The notes under the pieces: model-generated
Database searches by the model: none
Told to the model about the DNA's origin: nothing
Seen by the model: the letters and a program-made list of their open reading frames with translations, nothing else
Part shown: positions 10,778 through 24,000 of the stretch, piece by piece
Layout of the letters: each line of letters begins with the position of its first letter
How positions within the stretch are numbered: position 1 is the first letter of the stretch
Assembly: GCA_964036295.1 (NCBI GenBank)
Contig: OZ038462.1
Location: 22,506,363 to 22,570,362, forward strand
Direction of reading: 5' to 3'
From: Plumapathes pennacea
Taxonomy: Eukaryota; Cnidaria; Anthozoa; Antipatharia; Myriopathidae
Length of the DNA stretch: 64,000 nt
Program-made: the position numbers and the translations under genes

Positions 10778-13700
10778 CTGTCAAAAAACAACAACAGTAA
10801 GAGGTCACGTGAACAAAACTCGTTCAATATCTGAAGAGAATACGAAAAAGATCACGTGACTATCACACTGTTCAGTCATTGTCGTGAGAGAAACAAGAGG
10901 AGAGGTGAACAGAACTTGGGAGAAAACTGAACAGAAACAACGCCACGACGTACCTTGCTGTACTTTCTTAAACTGTTCATCGAGCCTTTAATATTATCAT
11001 ATTTTGTCTTCGCTTCAAAGTATTGTCTTGTGATCACTTCGTGTTTTCCATGACTGGAGAAAGTGAAAAACAACAACAACAACAAGAGATTTAGTCGTCC
11101 TCGCCACGTTTCTCTGAGCACTGCAACAACTTGAACGCTGCTGTTAGAATGTAATCACTGAGAGCTTTCATTTGAGTGCTCACATCTTTAGGTTTCATTT
11201 GATAGTCCAGGACGTGTAAGTGAACACTGCTGTTAGAATGTACTCATTGTGAGCATTCCTTTGAACGATTAAGCTTCATTTGACAGTTCAGGAATTGGAA
11301 GTGAACACTGCTATTAGAATGTACTGATTGAGTGCTTTCATTTGAATGGTCACACCTTTAGGTTTCATTTGACAGTTCAGGAGTTGGAAGTGAACACTGC
11401 TATTAGAATGTACTCATTGAGAGCTTTCATTTGAGTGGTCACACCTTTAGGTTTCACTCGACAAAATATGAACTCTGCCCAAGAACGTGAACACTGCTTA
11501 CTCAAACCCACAGCATAAAGAGAGCAAAACCAGCCCAGGAGCAGGAAACTCACTTCTTTTCTTCTGCTCTTATTCTCTTTTGTTTCTGTAGGATCTCGGT
11601 CTCCAGGTTTCTCACGCTTCGTCTCGTGCTGATGCGTTCGCACACGTCAGAAGCCTTCCTTATCTTCTCCTGGAAACCAAAATGTGAAGGTAAGAAAACT
11701 GTCCAACTGTCCGTGAAGTAAACAGCACTGTTATCCAACTCCCATAGTAACGTGCAAAATATACAGCCATACTGCACGTTAATAAGGGGGTTGGATAATA
11801 AGTAACGGCTGTATATTATTACTCATCGTTTGTATTTTGGCGAGCATTACTACTTAACGCGATAAAAATGACAAAAACGTTTATACCTAATTCCGGATTC
11901 GCCTAAAAGTCGTGCTTTGAGAAAGTGGGCCCAGACCAAATCCAATGCAAGTTCTTCGTTTGGCCAATCCTCTGTGTCAACTTGCTTTGACTTCGGCCTA
12001 GCTCAAATTTGCACGTAAGCGCCAACGCAAGTTTTTCACCATTTGGCCAACTATCCAGGGCTCGAAAAATCCCTTAGCTCAACGCCCCTTGTTGCCCGAC
12101 GGGCTAGCAGACTTCCTCAATTTCCTCATTCTTTGTGAGGGTAATCAGTGGTTTCCTTCGGGGTCCTCGAAAAAATGTTATTCAGTTTCTGGCCTATAAG
12201 TTATATCAGCTTGTTGACAACTTGACAAGTTTCCGGACATGTGCATAGTTACGCGACACGCGCGAAGTAAACGGCAGTTGATTACGACAACTAATGAGAA
12301 CAGTGCACCCGGGGGGAGGGTGCTCCCATATATGAGCCATATAGGTATGTGCCGCCCCAAAGGGTATCATTTTGAGCATTTCAGTCTGAAATAGGGTATC
12401 GATTTTAGCATTTTAGTCTGAGATAGGGTCGGTGATTTTGATATTTGGTCTGAAATAGGGTCGAAAATCGCAAATTTTGGTCTGAAGTAGGGTAAGGGTT
12501 TTCAGTCCCGGGGCAGCACACTCCCACCCAAAATTTTGAGGAGTGGAGAAAGACGTACGATGAATCGACTAAGGGTTGATGTGTGAAAACTGGACGGCGT
12601 TAAGAAATTTGAGCTGACGTTTCAAACGTTAGCCCTGACCCTTTAGTCTAGTCATCATTATACATGACGGCTTTGGCTTTGGCCTTCGGTGTCCTTGTTT
12701 CTTCATATCAACCATTACCATTACAATAAGGCAAAGCGTGAATACAATACGACATTTGTGTTACCTCTACATGTTCTTTCATCTGCTCGTGGTCCCCCTC
12801 GGCTTTCTTGATGGCATCTTGAAGTTCTTTCCGTTTGTTCTCAAAGTGTTTTCGGTGACTTTTCTCTTTGGCGATCAGCAGTTTGATTTCCTGCTGTTGG
12901 GCCTGTGCGATGTGATGTATACAAGAAAGCCCTCATGAGAATTGCTAGACTGCGAACAGTTCCTCCTTTTCCCTCCATAATCGTATTGCAAGAGTTCGCG
13001 ACTGGGCTCCCGCAATACAATCTTCGAGGGAAAACGAAAATCGCGCGAAGACAGACAGAAAAGCACAAACATGAACCCCCCACGTCAAAGCCCAAGCAAT
13101 CCTTCTGTTATGCCTGCATTGTTATTTACCTGTGTTGACTTCTAGATTTACCACAACACACTAATTTCTCGCTCTCTGACTGGTCGATTTACCGTGGTAA
13201 ATAAAAGTCCAGACAACGATACTGACGCTAGCTGACGACAGCGTGTCACGCTTTTCAACGAAATACAACGAAACGTCCACGTAAATTTTAAATATTGTGG
13301 TTAAAAACAAATTTCCACTGGTTTGCAGTGGTGTGGACTCTTACTTACCACGATTTACGTCATCACATGGTCAAAATTAGCTGTGGACTCACTCGGCGAA
13401 GCGCCTCGTGAGTCCACAACATTGGGAATTTATTAATTAGATTTGTATGTAAACCTGACTGTGAAGTTCTCACACAAGTAAGTGGCGTGTTCTCGCACTG
13501 CTCATTGACAGGTTTCAAAGTAAAACTAAACGCAAATTACTTTGGCATCTGATTAGCTGAATATACTTTATTACAGCCTTTGTGATTGGCGGTGTAATTA
13601 CTTTAATTGGCCTCTGATTGATTGAAAAGTACTTATTGCTGCCTTTGTGATTGGTGGTGGAATGCTTTGAATCTTCCCTCATACCTTCAGCTGTTCAGCC

Positions 13701-16700
13701 TTCTCCACGATTCCCTGAATGACCTCTTTGTGTTTAGTGTTCTTTAGCTCTTGCTTTGCGAGCGCGTTTTGGGTGCTCTCGTAATCTTCTTGGGTTTGTT
13801 GAAGCTGTGCAGAGAAGTACAAAGTTTACATGAGGAGATATTCTACATCACTCATGCATTTTCTTCTTAAAAGGTAGGGAGAATCTGCATTTTGAGCTTA
13901 CCTGTTCATCCAACTCCTCGATTTGCTGAGTATACTGCTCCACTTCCTCCTCCTAAAAACACAAAGATATTAGTTTCGTGTTTACGGAGTACAGCAAACC
14001 GAGCGTTCATTCCTCGAGTTTACAAAAATGCGTTAAAAATAAAACATAAGTACAGCAAATATCTCCATCCGTATAGAATCTAATCCACATTGTTCGTGAC
14101 GTTGAGCAATTTTCTTATTTATAAAGCTGAATGAACAGCAATTTTAAATGAATAGTCGCCCGATCGCCTCAAAATATGTTCAAGCGATCGGGATGATTAT
14201 ATGGAAACACTTTCGACGCAACCCCTGACGGTTGCAGAGGATCTGGACGAAAACGTGGATGCAACTGCAGCCGGAAAAAAAAAAAAAAACGAAAACATTC
14301 GCTGACTGCAAAATGTAACACCACGTTGCTTGGGTTGGAAAATGGCGGGCGGTTTTAGGACCTAGGGGTGGTTAACGTTATTTTACCACAATTAATCAGA
14401 TGCTAAAACGAAACCGAAATACACACACACACACACACAACAAAACCAACCAACCAACCAAACAAACAAACAAAAACAAAGCTGTACCAGAGTTGTCACA
14501 TCAGGCAGCTCTTCCTCTTCGTAGTCCTCCAACTCTTGGATTTCCTGTGGAAAAATAATAACTGCGATAAGCAACAGCGCAGTTTTCGGATGACTGTCGA
14601 AAGTAATCGGTCGATCCCTTTGGCTTTGGTTTGTAACGCTTTCCCGGATTGGCGCAAACAAGTCTGGCAGCATTCTCGGTCAATCAGGAACAAAAACAAA
14701 ACGCGATGCCAATCTTCTGAAGCGAGCAAGCAATCGGCGATGGCGTTCTCTCGCACTGTTGATTGTTCTCTTTTTCAACCTGACACCAAACGTAAATTAC
14801 TTTGACTTCTGATTGGTTGAAAGTGTTTTCTTACGGCATTTGTGATTGGCGGTATAATCATTTTGGTTTTGGTTTTGGGGAAGTCATCCAAAAACAGAAC
14901 AGAATGCACCCAGAGTGCATGCTGTGACTGACCCACTATCTAACCTCAGTGCGGCAGTGTCTCAGGGGTCCTTAACACTAAAATCGAGTAAATATTATGC
15001 CCCCTCAGCCCCTCCAACCACAACGGCAGTCAGAGGGGTCCCTTAGATGTCGGCACACTTGCAGGAAAAAACCTGCCAGTACTTTGTGCGCAAGGATGAT
15101 CTCATCACTGGGGACGTTTGTTGGGTATCGTCGGATAATAAACAAGTTCAACGAGTTTATTTAGGAATACATATCGTACAAAGCAGTAAAAAAATAATGC
15201 AACCTGTTTAAATATGCAACTACGGTGCGTGCATGATTTGGTCGTCACTTACCCCAAGGATTTTGTTAGTCGATTCTTGTTCTTTAAATGCCTTCTGTTT
15301 TGCTCTGCTATGTTCTCTCTGAAATAAACACCAACCGTTACTTTTGAAGATAAAGTGATGATGATGATGGCGATGATGATGACGCTTGACGACGGTGATA
15401 ATGGACAAGCTCTAATCTTTCGAGTGAAACGGTGTCAACACAAAGAGCAATGTTCTTACCGTGTGTTCTCTGACTGAATTCTCGACTTGGTTCTTCTCTG
15501 ATTGTACATCTTGTAATTCACGACTTCTCTCCTGCAACTCCTGTTCAAGCCGCCTAATGACGAAGCAAAAACGTCAAACAAAAATCACTTTCAATTGTTT
15601 TAAACGATCCTTTTTTACCTGATTTCCGTTTGGATGTTTTTCTGTAGATAACGAGCTTCGCTGTAAGAGGCAGCGAAAGATTTCGCCGATCTTCCTCCAA
15701 ACAACTGATCTCCATTGCCAGCATACGCCTGAAAATGTGGGGTTGTTTAGTAGTTTAAAATTTGGACATAAGATTTGCAGTACTTCCAGCGCCTCCAAAA
15801 AGCAACTGGGGCCACAGAAGCGGGTGCAGAATGCGTTACGTTACATAGCCTGATGTCACAAAACGTAACCTGGCGATGCAACATGACGTACTCGGTGATG
15901 TCACATGAAGTAACCCGGTGACGTCACATGACAACCTGGTGACGTCACCTAAAGTTTCGTATCGTATCGTACTATATTGTCTTGTTTTGCATTGTATTGG
16001 ATTGTAGTTATTGACCATCTCTAACTTACCATCTTGACTTTTGCTGGAGGGCGATGAAACATGACTTCACGAGCTTGTCGCGGATCTTTGATCAGCAGGA
16101 TGTTTTCAATCCCCAACTGTAAGAAAGATACAAAAAGTGGTTTTATGCAGCGTTTTATGTAGCATTAGTCAGGTGTATACGGTATACTATACCCTACAAT
16201 ACCCGAATATCTTGATCCTAGTTCTCCCAACCTTCCCGAACAAATGTATGAATAATGTTAGGAGAATTGATAGTCTGACCAGCATGAGCCCAAGCAAGAG
16301 ATCACCTAATTCTCCCAACCTGCCCTGAACAAAAAGGGTGAGTACTCTTAGGAGAATTGATAGTCTGACCAGCATGAGCCCAAGCAAGAGATTGCCTTTC
16401 CACACTGAACTACACGCAGTCGACTGTGTATTGAAATAAATCCTTAGTTACTCACCTGGTCGATCAGCGCGTTGGTGATGATTGGATTTTCGATCGACAG
16501 CACGTCGAGAACTGTGGGGAACTCGCATCTCGGTTTCTACATTTCAAGCGCAAGACAAAAATAAATAAATAAATAAATAAAATTATTTGAACCAAGTCAA
16601 GTTATTATAATGCAGAGTGTGTTGGCTAACGTTCCCTTCGTCAGACCAATATTGACTAAGCTCAGAACGTCAAGTAATATATGCTTGACGTATATTTGCT

Positions 16701-17977
16701 TCGCCATTTTTTCATATGGCAGAGGATCCGCAACAGCAGTGAGCCAATAACGGCGGGCTCTGTTGGCACTGAGGGTGGTCCTTGGTGGTTCGTTTACGTC
16801 TCCTTTGATTTTTTATATCTGGAGACAAGAGTACTGCCATTTAAGTGGTAATCCACATCCATGAGCAGAGAGCCAGGTTTTTACACCTCATATTTCACTG
16901 CACTGCCTTGAGTGGGGATTGAACCCGTGCCCTCGGCGTGAAAGCCGACCGTGCTAACCGTTAGGCTCTCAATAGAGCCTTCACGCTCAGCATTTATTAC
17001 AATTATTATCCACATCAACATTTCGTTCCTATTTGGTCTGTGCTTAAAATACAAATGGACCCTATCTTGCACTTTGCTCTTCTACACTTAGCTACTATCT
17101 GAGCAAGCTATCAAAAGCCGAGCTTTCCTTACTGTAATTTATATATTTCTAGTGAGAAACTGAAGGAGAAAATCAAAGTTGATCACTCTTGGGAGTGAAA
17201 GGGTTAATACTTACGTTTCTCGACACATCGTACACGTGATCCTGCCAAACGAAAATGCACAAGGTTACTACAAATTGTTACCCGCTCGAACCCTTCTCTA
17301 AACTCCGCTCAACAACTGAACAACAAGAACATTTACTATAATGGATATACTCATTGAGAGCTTGCATTTGAGTGGTCACACCTTTAGTTTCATTTTACAG
17401 CTCAAGAGGTTGAAGTGAACACTGCTATTAAAAAAGTACTCATTGAGAGCTTTCCTTTGAATAGTCATTTGACAGTTCAGGAGTTGGAAGTGAACACTGC
17501 TGTTAGAATGTACTCATTGAGAGCTTTCATTTAAGTGGTCAAACCTTTAAGTTTCATTTGACAGTTCAGGAAGTATGAGAGGGGAAGCCGGGTACCACTG
17601 GGCCGAACGGACTGCTGTATTCATCCCTTTACCTGATCGTTTATAATTACTATACACTTCAGAACACAGAAATGACCTTGAATGAACTTGCTACGATGGT
17701 CGGCACCTCCCTTGGACACACTTGCATCATCATCTGTTTGAGGATGCGGGCGTCATGGCTGTCATGACAACAAAATGACCACCCGTGCCCCTTAAGACAC
17801 GCCTCCACCGCGACGGCCCAATGCTGCTCCTTTAGTGTGAGGTGGGCTCCTGTTGATCAGCCGCAAACAAACAAACAAACAAACAATAGTTAATGAACAA
17901 TCAAAAAAAGACAACTTGTTTCCAGTGTGCTGAATCCAAGGAAACGCTTGTGGTTGTCGCGCGCAGTTGTTGTCATG

Positions 17978-18014
<37 letters not shown>

Positions 18015-21000
18015 AAAAAACTGTTTAATTGCGCGATGACGTGATGTTGTAAGCACAAGAGATTGTTCAGTTCTGGGAAGTTGTTGCCTGTCGCGTCGTG
18101 TTCATTCAGTGCGGCCTGGTGCCCGTGACGTCATCAGCCCCAGCAGAGTCAACAAACAAACAGCCAAATCAGCGAAATGTGGCATTTTGTAGAGAACAGA
18201 GGACGAAACGCCTCCTAACAAGAGTGGGTAGAGACAAGTTTTGCTTTTGTTCCTGATTGGCCAACAATACTTCCAAACTTGTTTGGACAAATCCGAAAGA
18301 GCTTTGGTTTGTGTTTGCTACGCTTTCCTAACAAGTTTAGCAACATCATTGGCCAATCAAGAGCAAAAGCAAAACCTTGCATGGTTGCAATATTCTCATG
18401 CAAGAAAGCAAGTGGCGATGGCGTGTTCTGGCAAAGCTGATTAGTTAGTAAAACCAGTCGCAATTACTTGGTCTTGGTTTTGCTCGTACTTCTAATTGGT
18501 CGGACGTGTTTTTGCTCGCCTCATTGATTGGCTCTGTAATTGCTTTGGTTTTCGTTTTCGACAGTCATTCGAAAAGCGCTCTAACACCACTTGAAAACGG
18601 TTCTTTTCTTACCGATGGGGCCGATAGGAAGTCGATGGAACCTGTTCTTATTCTGCTGGATCCTCTGTAGCAGCTGTGGAACCCATGAGCCGAAGATCTT
18701 CAGTCTGTTCTGCTTGCTGTCCTGCAACTGCTTTAGTTGTCTCTCCGTGCTTTCCAGTTTCTGTCTGGCGTCCATCAGGTCCGTTCTGGAAAGAAAAAGT
18801 CAAACTTTACGTCGCTGTGCTCACGCCGCCAGTGTGAATCAAGGTTTTAAGGCTGGTTCACATGGTGAAGAAAAAGTTTCCATTTTCTTGCGCTTGTTTC
18901 ACAAATTTTACTATGTGAACCTGTTGCTTGCGCCTGCTGTGCTCGTGTAAACCGACCTACAGTTGATATTGCACTGCAGAATTCAAGCCCGGCCTGGTCA
19001 AACGGACTTAGAACTCAGTTGCGATGGATGGCCGAACGGACTCGCACGTTCAGTTCCATAGCAAAAGCTGATGCGATCAGCTTGTGTTGACGTGGGTTGA
19101 CCGGCATGCAAGTTTTTAAGCTCGACCAAAGTCGATTCAAGTGGGTTACCACACAATACGCAAGATGGAATGCAAGTCGAAAACTTGGCTTGATTTGTTA
19201 GTGCATTTGACCAGGGCACTCGTTCACAAGACTCGGAGCTCAAAATATAGATTCTCTCAACTATTCAGAATCAAAGCAGCCACGCCGCTGAAAGCTTGGC
19301 TATCCCTAACCAAAAAACTGTTAATTAAGATTGACAGATTTTGTCGCACTTTTCAAAAGCCTCCTCGCACAGTAAGTTCCGTTTTCAGTTTAAACCACAT
19401 CCGGTTTTTGCAGCCTGACCTGAGCTGATATCCCCTTTCCTTGGCTCGATTAATGGCGTGCTCCAGCTGCCCTTTGTGGTGATTTGTGGTTGACAGTTGG
19501 CTCTCCAACGCATGCAGTTCTTCTCTCTTCTGCTGCAACTGCTCCTGCCGTTGTTGGCGCTCAGACTCCAGGTCCCGCATAGCTCTGAGAACAGGACAGA
19601 AGTGTGCACGTTATTGGACAAAGTAAGGACCTTATTTATTATGGCATCAGTTGCTTGGTACATTGAAGCTGGTTATATAGTAGTCAAGGCATGAAGGTGC
19701 TGCGACAGTTGACTAATGTTCAAGTTCTATATTTCTCAAAGTCCTTGTACGGATAGAAAGACGTCACAGAACCCTGACTGGTTTGGAAACAACTCATCTT
19801 CTTCAGCGAAAAGGCAAAACGTCAAGTAGTTTAAAAGGATGCTTCAACAACAACAACAACAAATCCATAGTTAATCAAGGATGATTTCAGTCGCCAATAC
19901 ATCATAAGGATCAGAGATCTCAAACACGACCGACTTTCGTGAAATCTGTGATTCAGGTTTCATTTACCATAATTCATTGCGTGCATCAAGCCAACAAGGC
20001 CCATTGTGGATCGTTGGAAAACCGCAAAAAAAAAAAAAAAAAAAAAAAAATCCAAGTGTGTTGTGTACATATGTTTGTGATGACCTGCAAAATGAAAACG
20101 GCTTCTTGTTCTCACTTGAAAATGAGACGACTTTGTCAAGTGAATTTTTTGTTGTGCAACACAAAACATATTTTGATGCAGCCAAGTTAACTAGATTGGA
20201 ATCAAAAACAGTAACGCGCGCCCTTACGTCTGCTTAATCTCCTGAATCCTGTCCGTGAGTTGTTTTCTGTCGTTGACGGCTGACGATTTATCTTGTCTAA
20301 GTTTCCTGCACTTCGACTGAAACAGGAAACACAACAAAAGTAAGCACCGCATAACTTAATTTGTAAATAATTAATATTATGGTTATACACTAGAACCCGG
20401 CTATCCCGAACTCGGTTATCTCGACTCCCCGTTATCTCGAACAGAATCCGAACTTAGAGAACACCGCTACATAAATCTCGATTCCCCGCTATCTCGAACT
20501 ATTTTCTCGCTTCCCTTGAGTTTCACGGTAGTTTGTTTATTGATAATATCAAGGATGATGGTAATGGTAATAGTGATGGTGATGATGAGGTGGTAGCAGG
20601 GAAATGGTCAGTGGTGATGATGGTAATAGTGATGATGATGATTGTGACGTGATGGTAATATGGTGATGGTAATGATGGTGGTGGTGGTAATGATGGTAAT
20701 GATGAGGCCAAACAAAAAAATGTTGTGGTTCCGGTAACATTGACTAAAAAAATAGGGTCGGTAGGTCGGTATCAACTTTTTATTTTTGTAATTTTTTTTA
20801 TTATCAGTTTAATAAAGAAAGAAGACCGGCTGATCTGAACAATAACCTGAACACATGTAGATACTTATGCAAAGATCGAGCTTCACATTTTAAGGACAAA
20901 TCGATCAGCAAGTTCCAAATCACCGGCCCACTGGATCAAACGTGAACTTTTCAGTAACAATGGATAGTATAAATAAAAACACGACCAACACATTATACAG

Positions 21001-24000
21001 TTGAATCCCACTGTCTCGAACTCGGTTTTATCGAAGTTCCCACCATCCGAATTCTCCACTATCAGTCAAAATCAAACCCATTTCCCTTGGATTTGCCCTT
21101 TCAGTCATGCACTATCGGCTATCTCGAACCCCCTGTATCTCCAACTGTACTATTCTTCATCACTGTCCTCCGCGTTGTTACACTAATATAGTCCACGTTC
21201 CTTGATTCAAGGGTGCCTTTGCTTTGCTTCTCACATCGGAAGTTGATGTTATTCGCCCCTCTGAAGTTCGCATTTAAGTCTGCCAGTGTCAGATTCAGGT
21301 GTAGATCGTACGGCTGATTAGCTATTGTTGTTGATGTGCTTATCGCATACAGCTTATGATCGTAGCCTCCATGCTCTTCTTCAAACACTTGACTGATCAA
21401 AAATTTCATTGGAACGGCGCGAACTTTTCTGGGGAACGCAATCATGACTAAACATGTCAGCGTGCTCATAGCCGCCATATTTTATCACAACCTCGTGGGC
21501 CGGGAGATGACGGAGCCTGGGAATGAGGTTGGTTTTATCACACGTTCTCCCACGTGCTCGCGAGCGGAAGGAAGTAAAATGACCGGAAGTTCGTAGATCA
21601 ATTCGTGAAAAAAAGTTTTAGGGTCGGTCGGGTTACCGGAACCACAACATTTTTTTGTTTGGCCTGATAAGGATGACAAATATGACAAGGACATGGTAGT
21701 AATGTCAATGGTGATGATGATAACAGTGATGAGACGGCTGTGGTAATGATGATAGTTTTGACAAAAGGTGATGATGATGATTGTGACGTGATGGTGATGG
21801 TGGTGATGATGATAAGGATGACAATTCACAAATATGACAAAGACACGGTAGTAATATCAATAGTATGATGGTAATAGTGCAGATGAGACGGTTATGGTAA
21901 CGATGATGGTTTTGACAAAAGGGAATTGGCATGTCATTGAAAATCCTATGGTATACAATATACAGCACCTGTTTTTCTCTGAAGGCAGCTTTCTTCTGGC
22001 GCAGTTCAGTGTTAATCTGCTGTGTCTCATCTTGCAAACTCTTGGCCTCATCCGTCACACCATCTACCTGTTCCTGCACTGCTCCCCAGTCAGCCTCTAG
22101 CTTCACAACCTCCGCCTGTAGACAGACAGACAGACTTTTATTTACACCAAGAATGTGTTGGCTGGCATTTTTAGTGTTAGCCCCTTTAAGTCTTTCACTC
22201 CCAGGAGAGATCAACTTCGGCTTTCTCTTTTCAGTCTCTCGTCAGAGATCTATCATACAGTTGGGAGAACCTGCAATGATCTCCCTGACTTACGTGCACT
22301 GCAAACGCATGTCGCTTCTAAAATTGTGTATACAGTACTCAAAATCAAAGAAATGATTTCAAAAACGTGCAGCAGGAATCTTATAAAATAGGTTCCATTT
22401 CCGGCCATCTGCTATCTACACGAAAACTGTCAAATTTGTAAGCGGAAACGTACGACCGTGATTTCTGTTATCGTTATCTGTTATCGTTATCGTTATCTGT
22501 TATCGTTATCTGTTATCGTTATCTGTTATCGTTATCTGCTATCGTTATCTGTTATCGTTATCGTTATCGTTACGTTCTGTGAGGAGGCCATGTGCAAATT
22601 GTACCTCAAAACTCACTCAATTGCGTACGAGAAACACAGTCTTATCAAGCAACCGCGTAAGAGCTTTTCCGCGTAAGTGCGACCTCTGACATGGCTTTTG
22701 ATAGCTTGCTCAGGGTATAGATGATTGGACTATCAATTCTCACTATATCCTCTTCTTGAATGATTGGGAGAATTTGTGTTCTGAGCTCACGAGTAAAAAG
22801 GTTAAAAGGACTACATGTAGTTGGTCTGAAGAGGTCTTCCTCTGCTGTATAAAAGGCTGTCACTCACTTGGCACTTGTCAACCTTCTCATTGTACCGCGG
22901 TTCTCGCAGCTTCTGCTCTTCCACCCTCTGAGCAAGTGGATCAAGTTTCTACGATTCAAAACATATCGGATGATATTTAAGCTAATCATGATTGCTTTGG
23001 AGAATTAGACTGCAGGCATGCATTGCGCTGTGTAAATTGTCCCCTCAGCCCCTCCAACCACAACGGCAGTCAGAGGGGTCCCTTAGATGTCGGCACACTT
23101 TCAGGAAAAAAACCTGCCAGTACTTTGTGCGCAAGGATGATCTCATCATCGGGGTTCACTCCCTGAGAGCGATCAAATTCAAAGCTCTTTTCTCATTCTC
23201 TCACAGTACAACCAGAACAAGGATCAACCCGAAAGCGTAGCAAATACATTTAACAAAAGTAATTACATTGCTTTTGCTGTTATGTACTGTACGCACATCA
23301 ATAAAATTAAGTCTTGAGGTTTTAGGAGCGCTACATTTAACTACAAAATCTACACGGTTTTGTGCAATAACATCTGAACGGCCGAAAAACGTATTTCCAC
23401 GGTGTCCTGTACATCTACATGTATTCTTTCATTGCAGCCAGTGTAATAAACATTTTTGGACATGTACCTTTTCAAGTTCGATAACTTCAGCCCAGATTCG
23501 TTCTTTGATAAGCTCTTCCACCTGCTCCTTCATGCTCTTGAGCTGCGCCAGGTCTTTGTACTTCTCTTCTAATCGCAGAACTTGTCTCTGCATCTCTGGA
23601 AGGGTCTGAGAATTTTTATAGGGACAGCACTGATCAGTCAGAGCTTCAAATGGGTTCAGATACTGTCGCTAATACGACCAAAATATACAGAACTCTGGCA
23701 AATAAAATTTCTCCAGTAGTCTGCCAATTTGACAGCTAGGTTTAAACTAAACTCTTTCATTATTTACAGTAGTGCGGCCAACTGGCCAGTGGAAGCCAGC
23801 TCATTTTCTGAATGGAAGATATTTGTTGAGCCCCATCAGCTGTATAGTGGTACATGAACAACAAGTTATGCCACAACACAAAACAACATGAGTGCATGGT
23901 GAAATGTCATGATCATCACCTCTTGTTTCTTGTCCAGTGTATTCTTGATGATTGCTTGCTGTTCAATAATCAACTGGTAATCGGTGCTCATTTGTTCAAG

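Larger units (their letters stand above)
16030..18785 (-). other. SMC6: SMC6 hinge domain (exons 13-17)
   Basis: Exon 13 ends with RLPIGPIG and exon 14 goes on with [20 protein letters not shown], the usual entry into the SMC6 hinge. Exon 15 (17215-17241) is a 27-nt microexon encoding DHVYDVSRN. Exon 16 gives [19 protein letters not shown] and exon 17 [20 protein letters not shown]. The hinge dimerises SMC6 with SMC5 (family knowledge). All exons are in phase. Confidence 0.9.

Noticed and set aside
16903-16978. Functional tRNA-Glu gene
   Set aside because: A and B boxes are present, but the acceptor stem does not pair and the sequence runs on like a SINE.
19960-20169. Minus-strand frame with a phenylalanine run
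   Set aside because: Caused by a poly-A tract in an intron.
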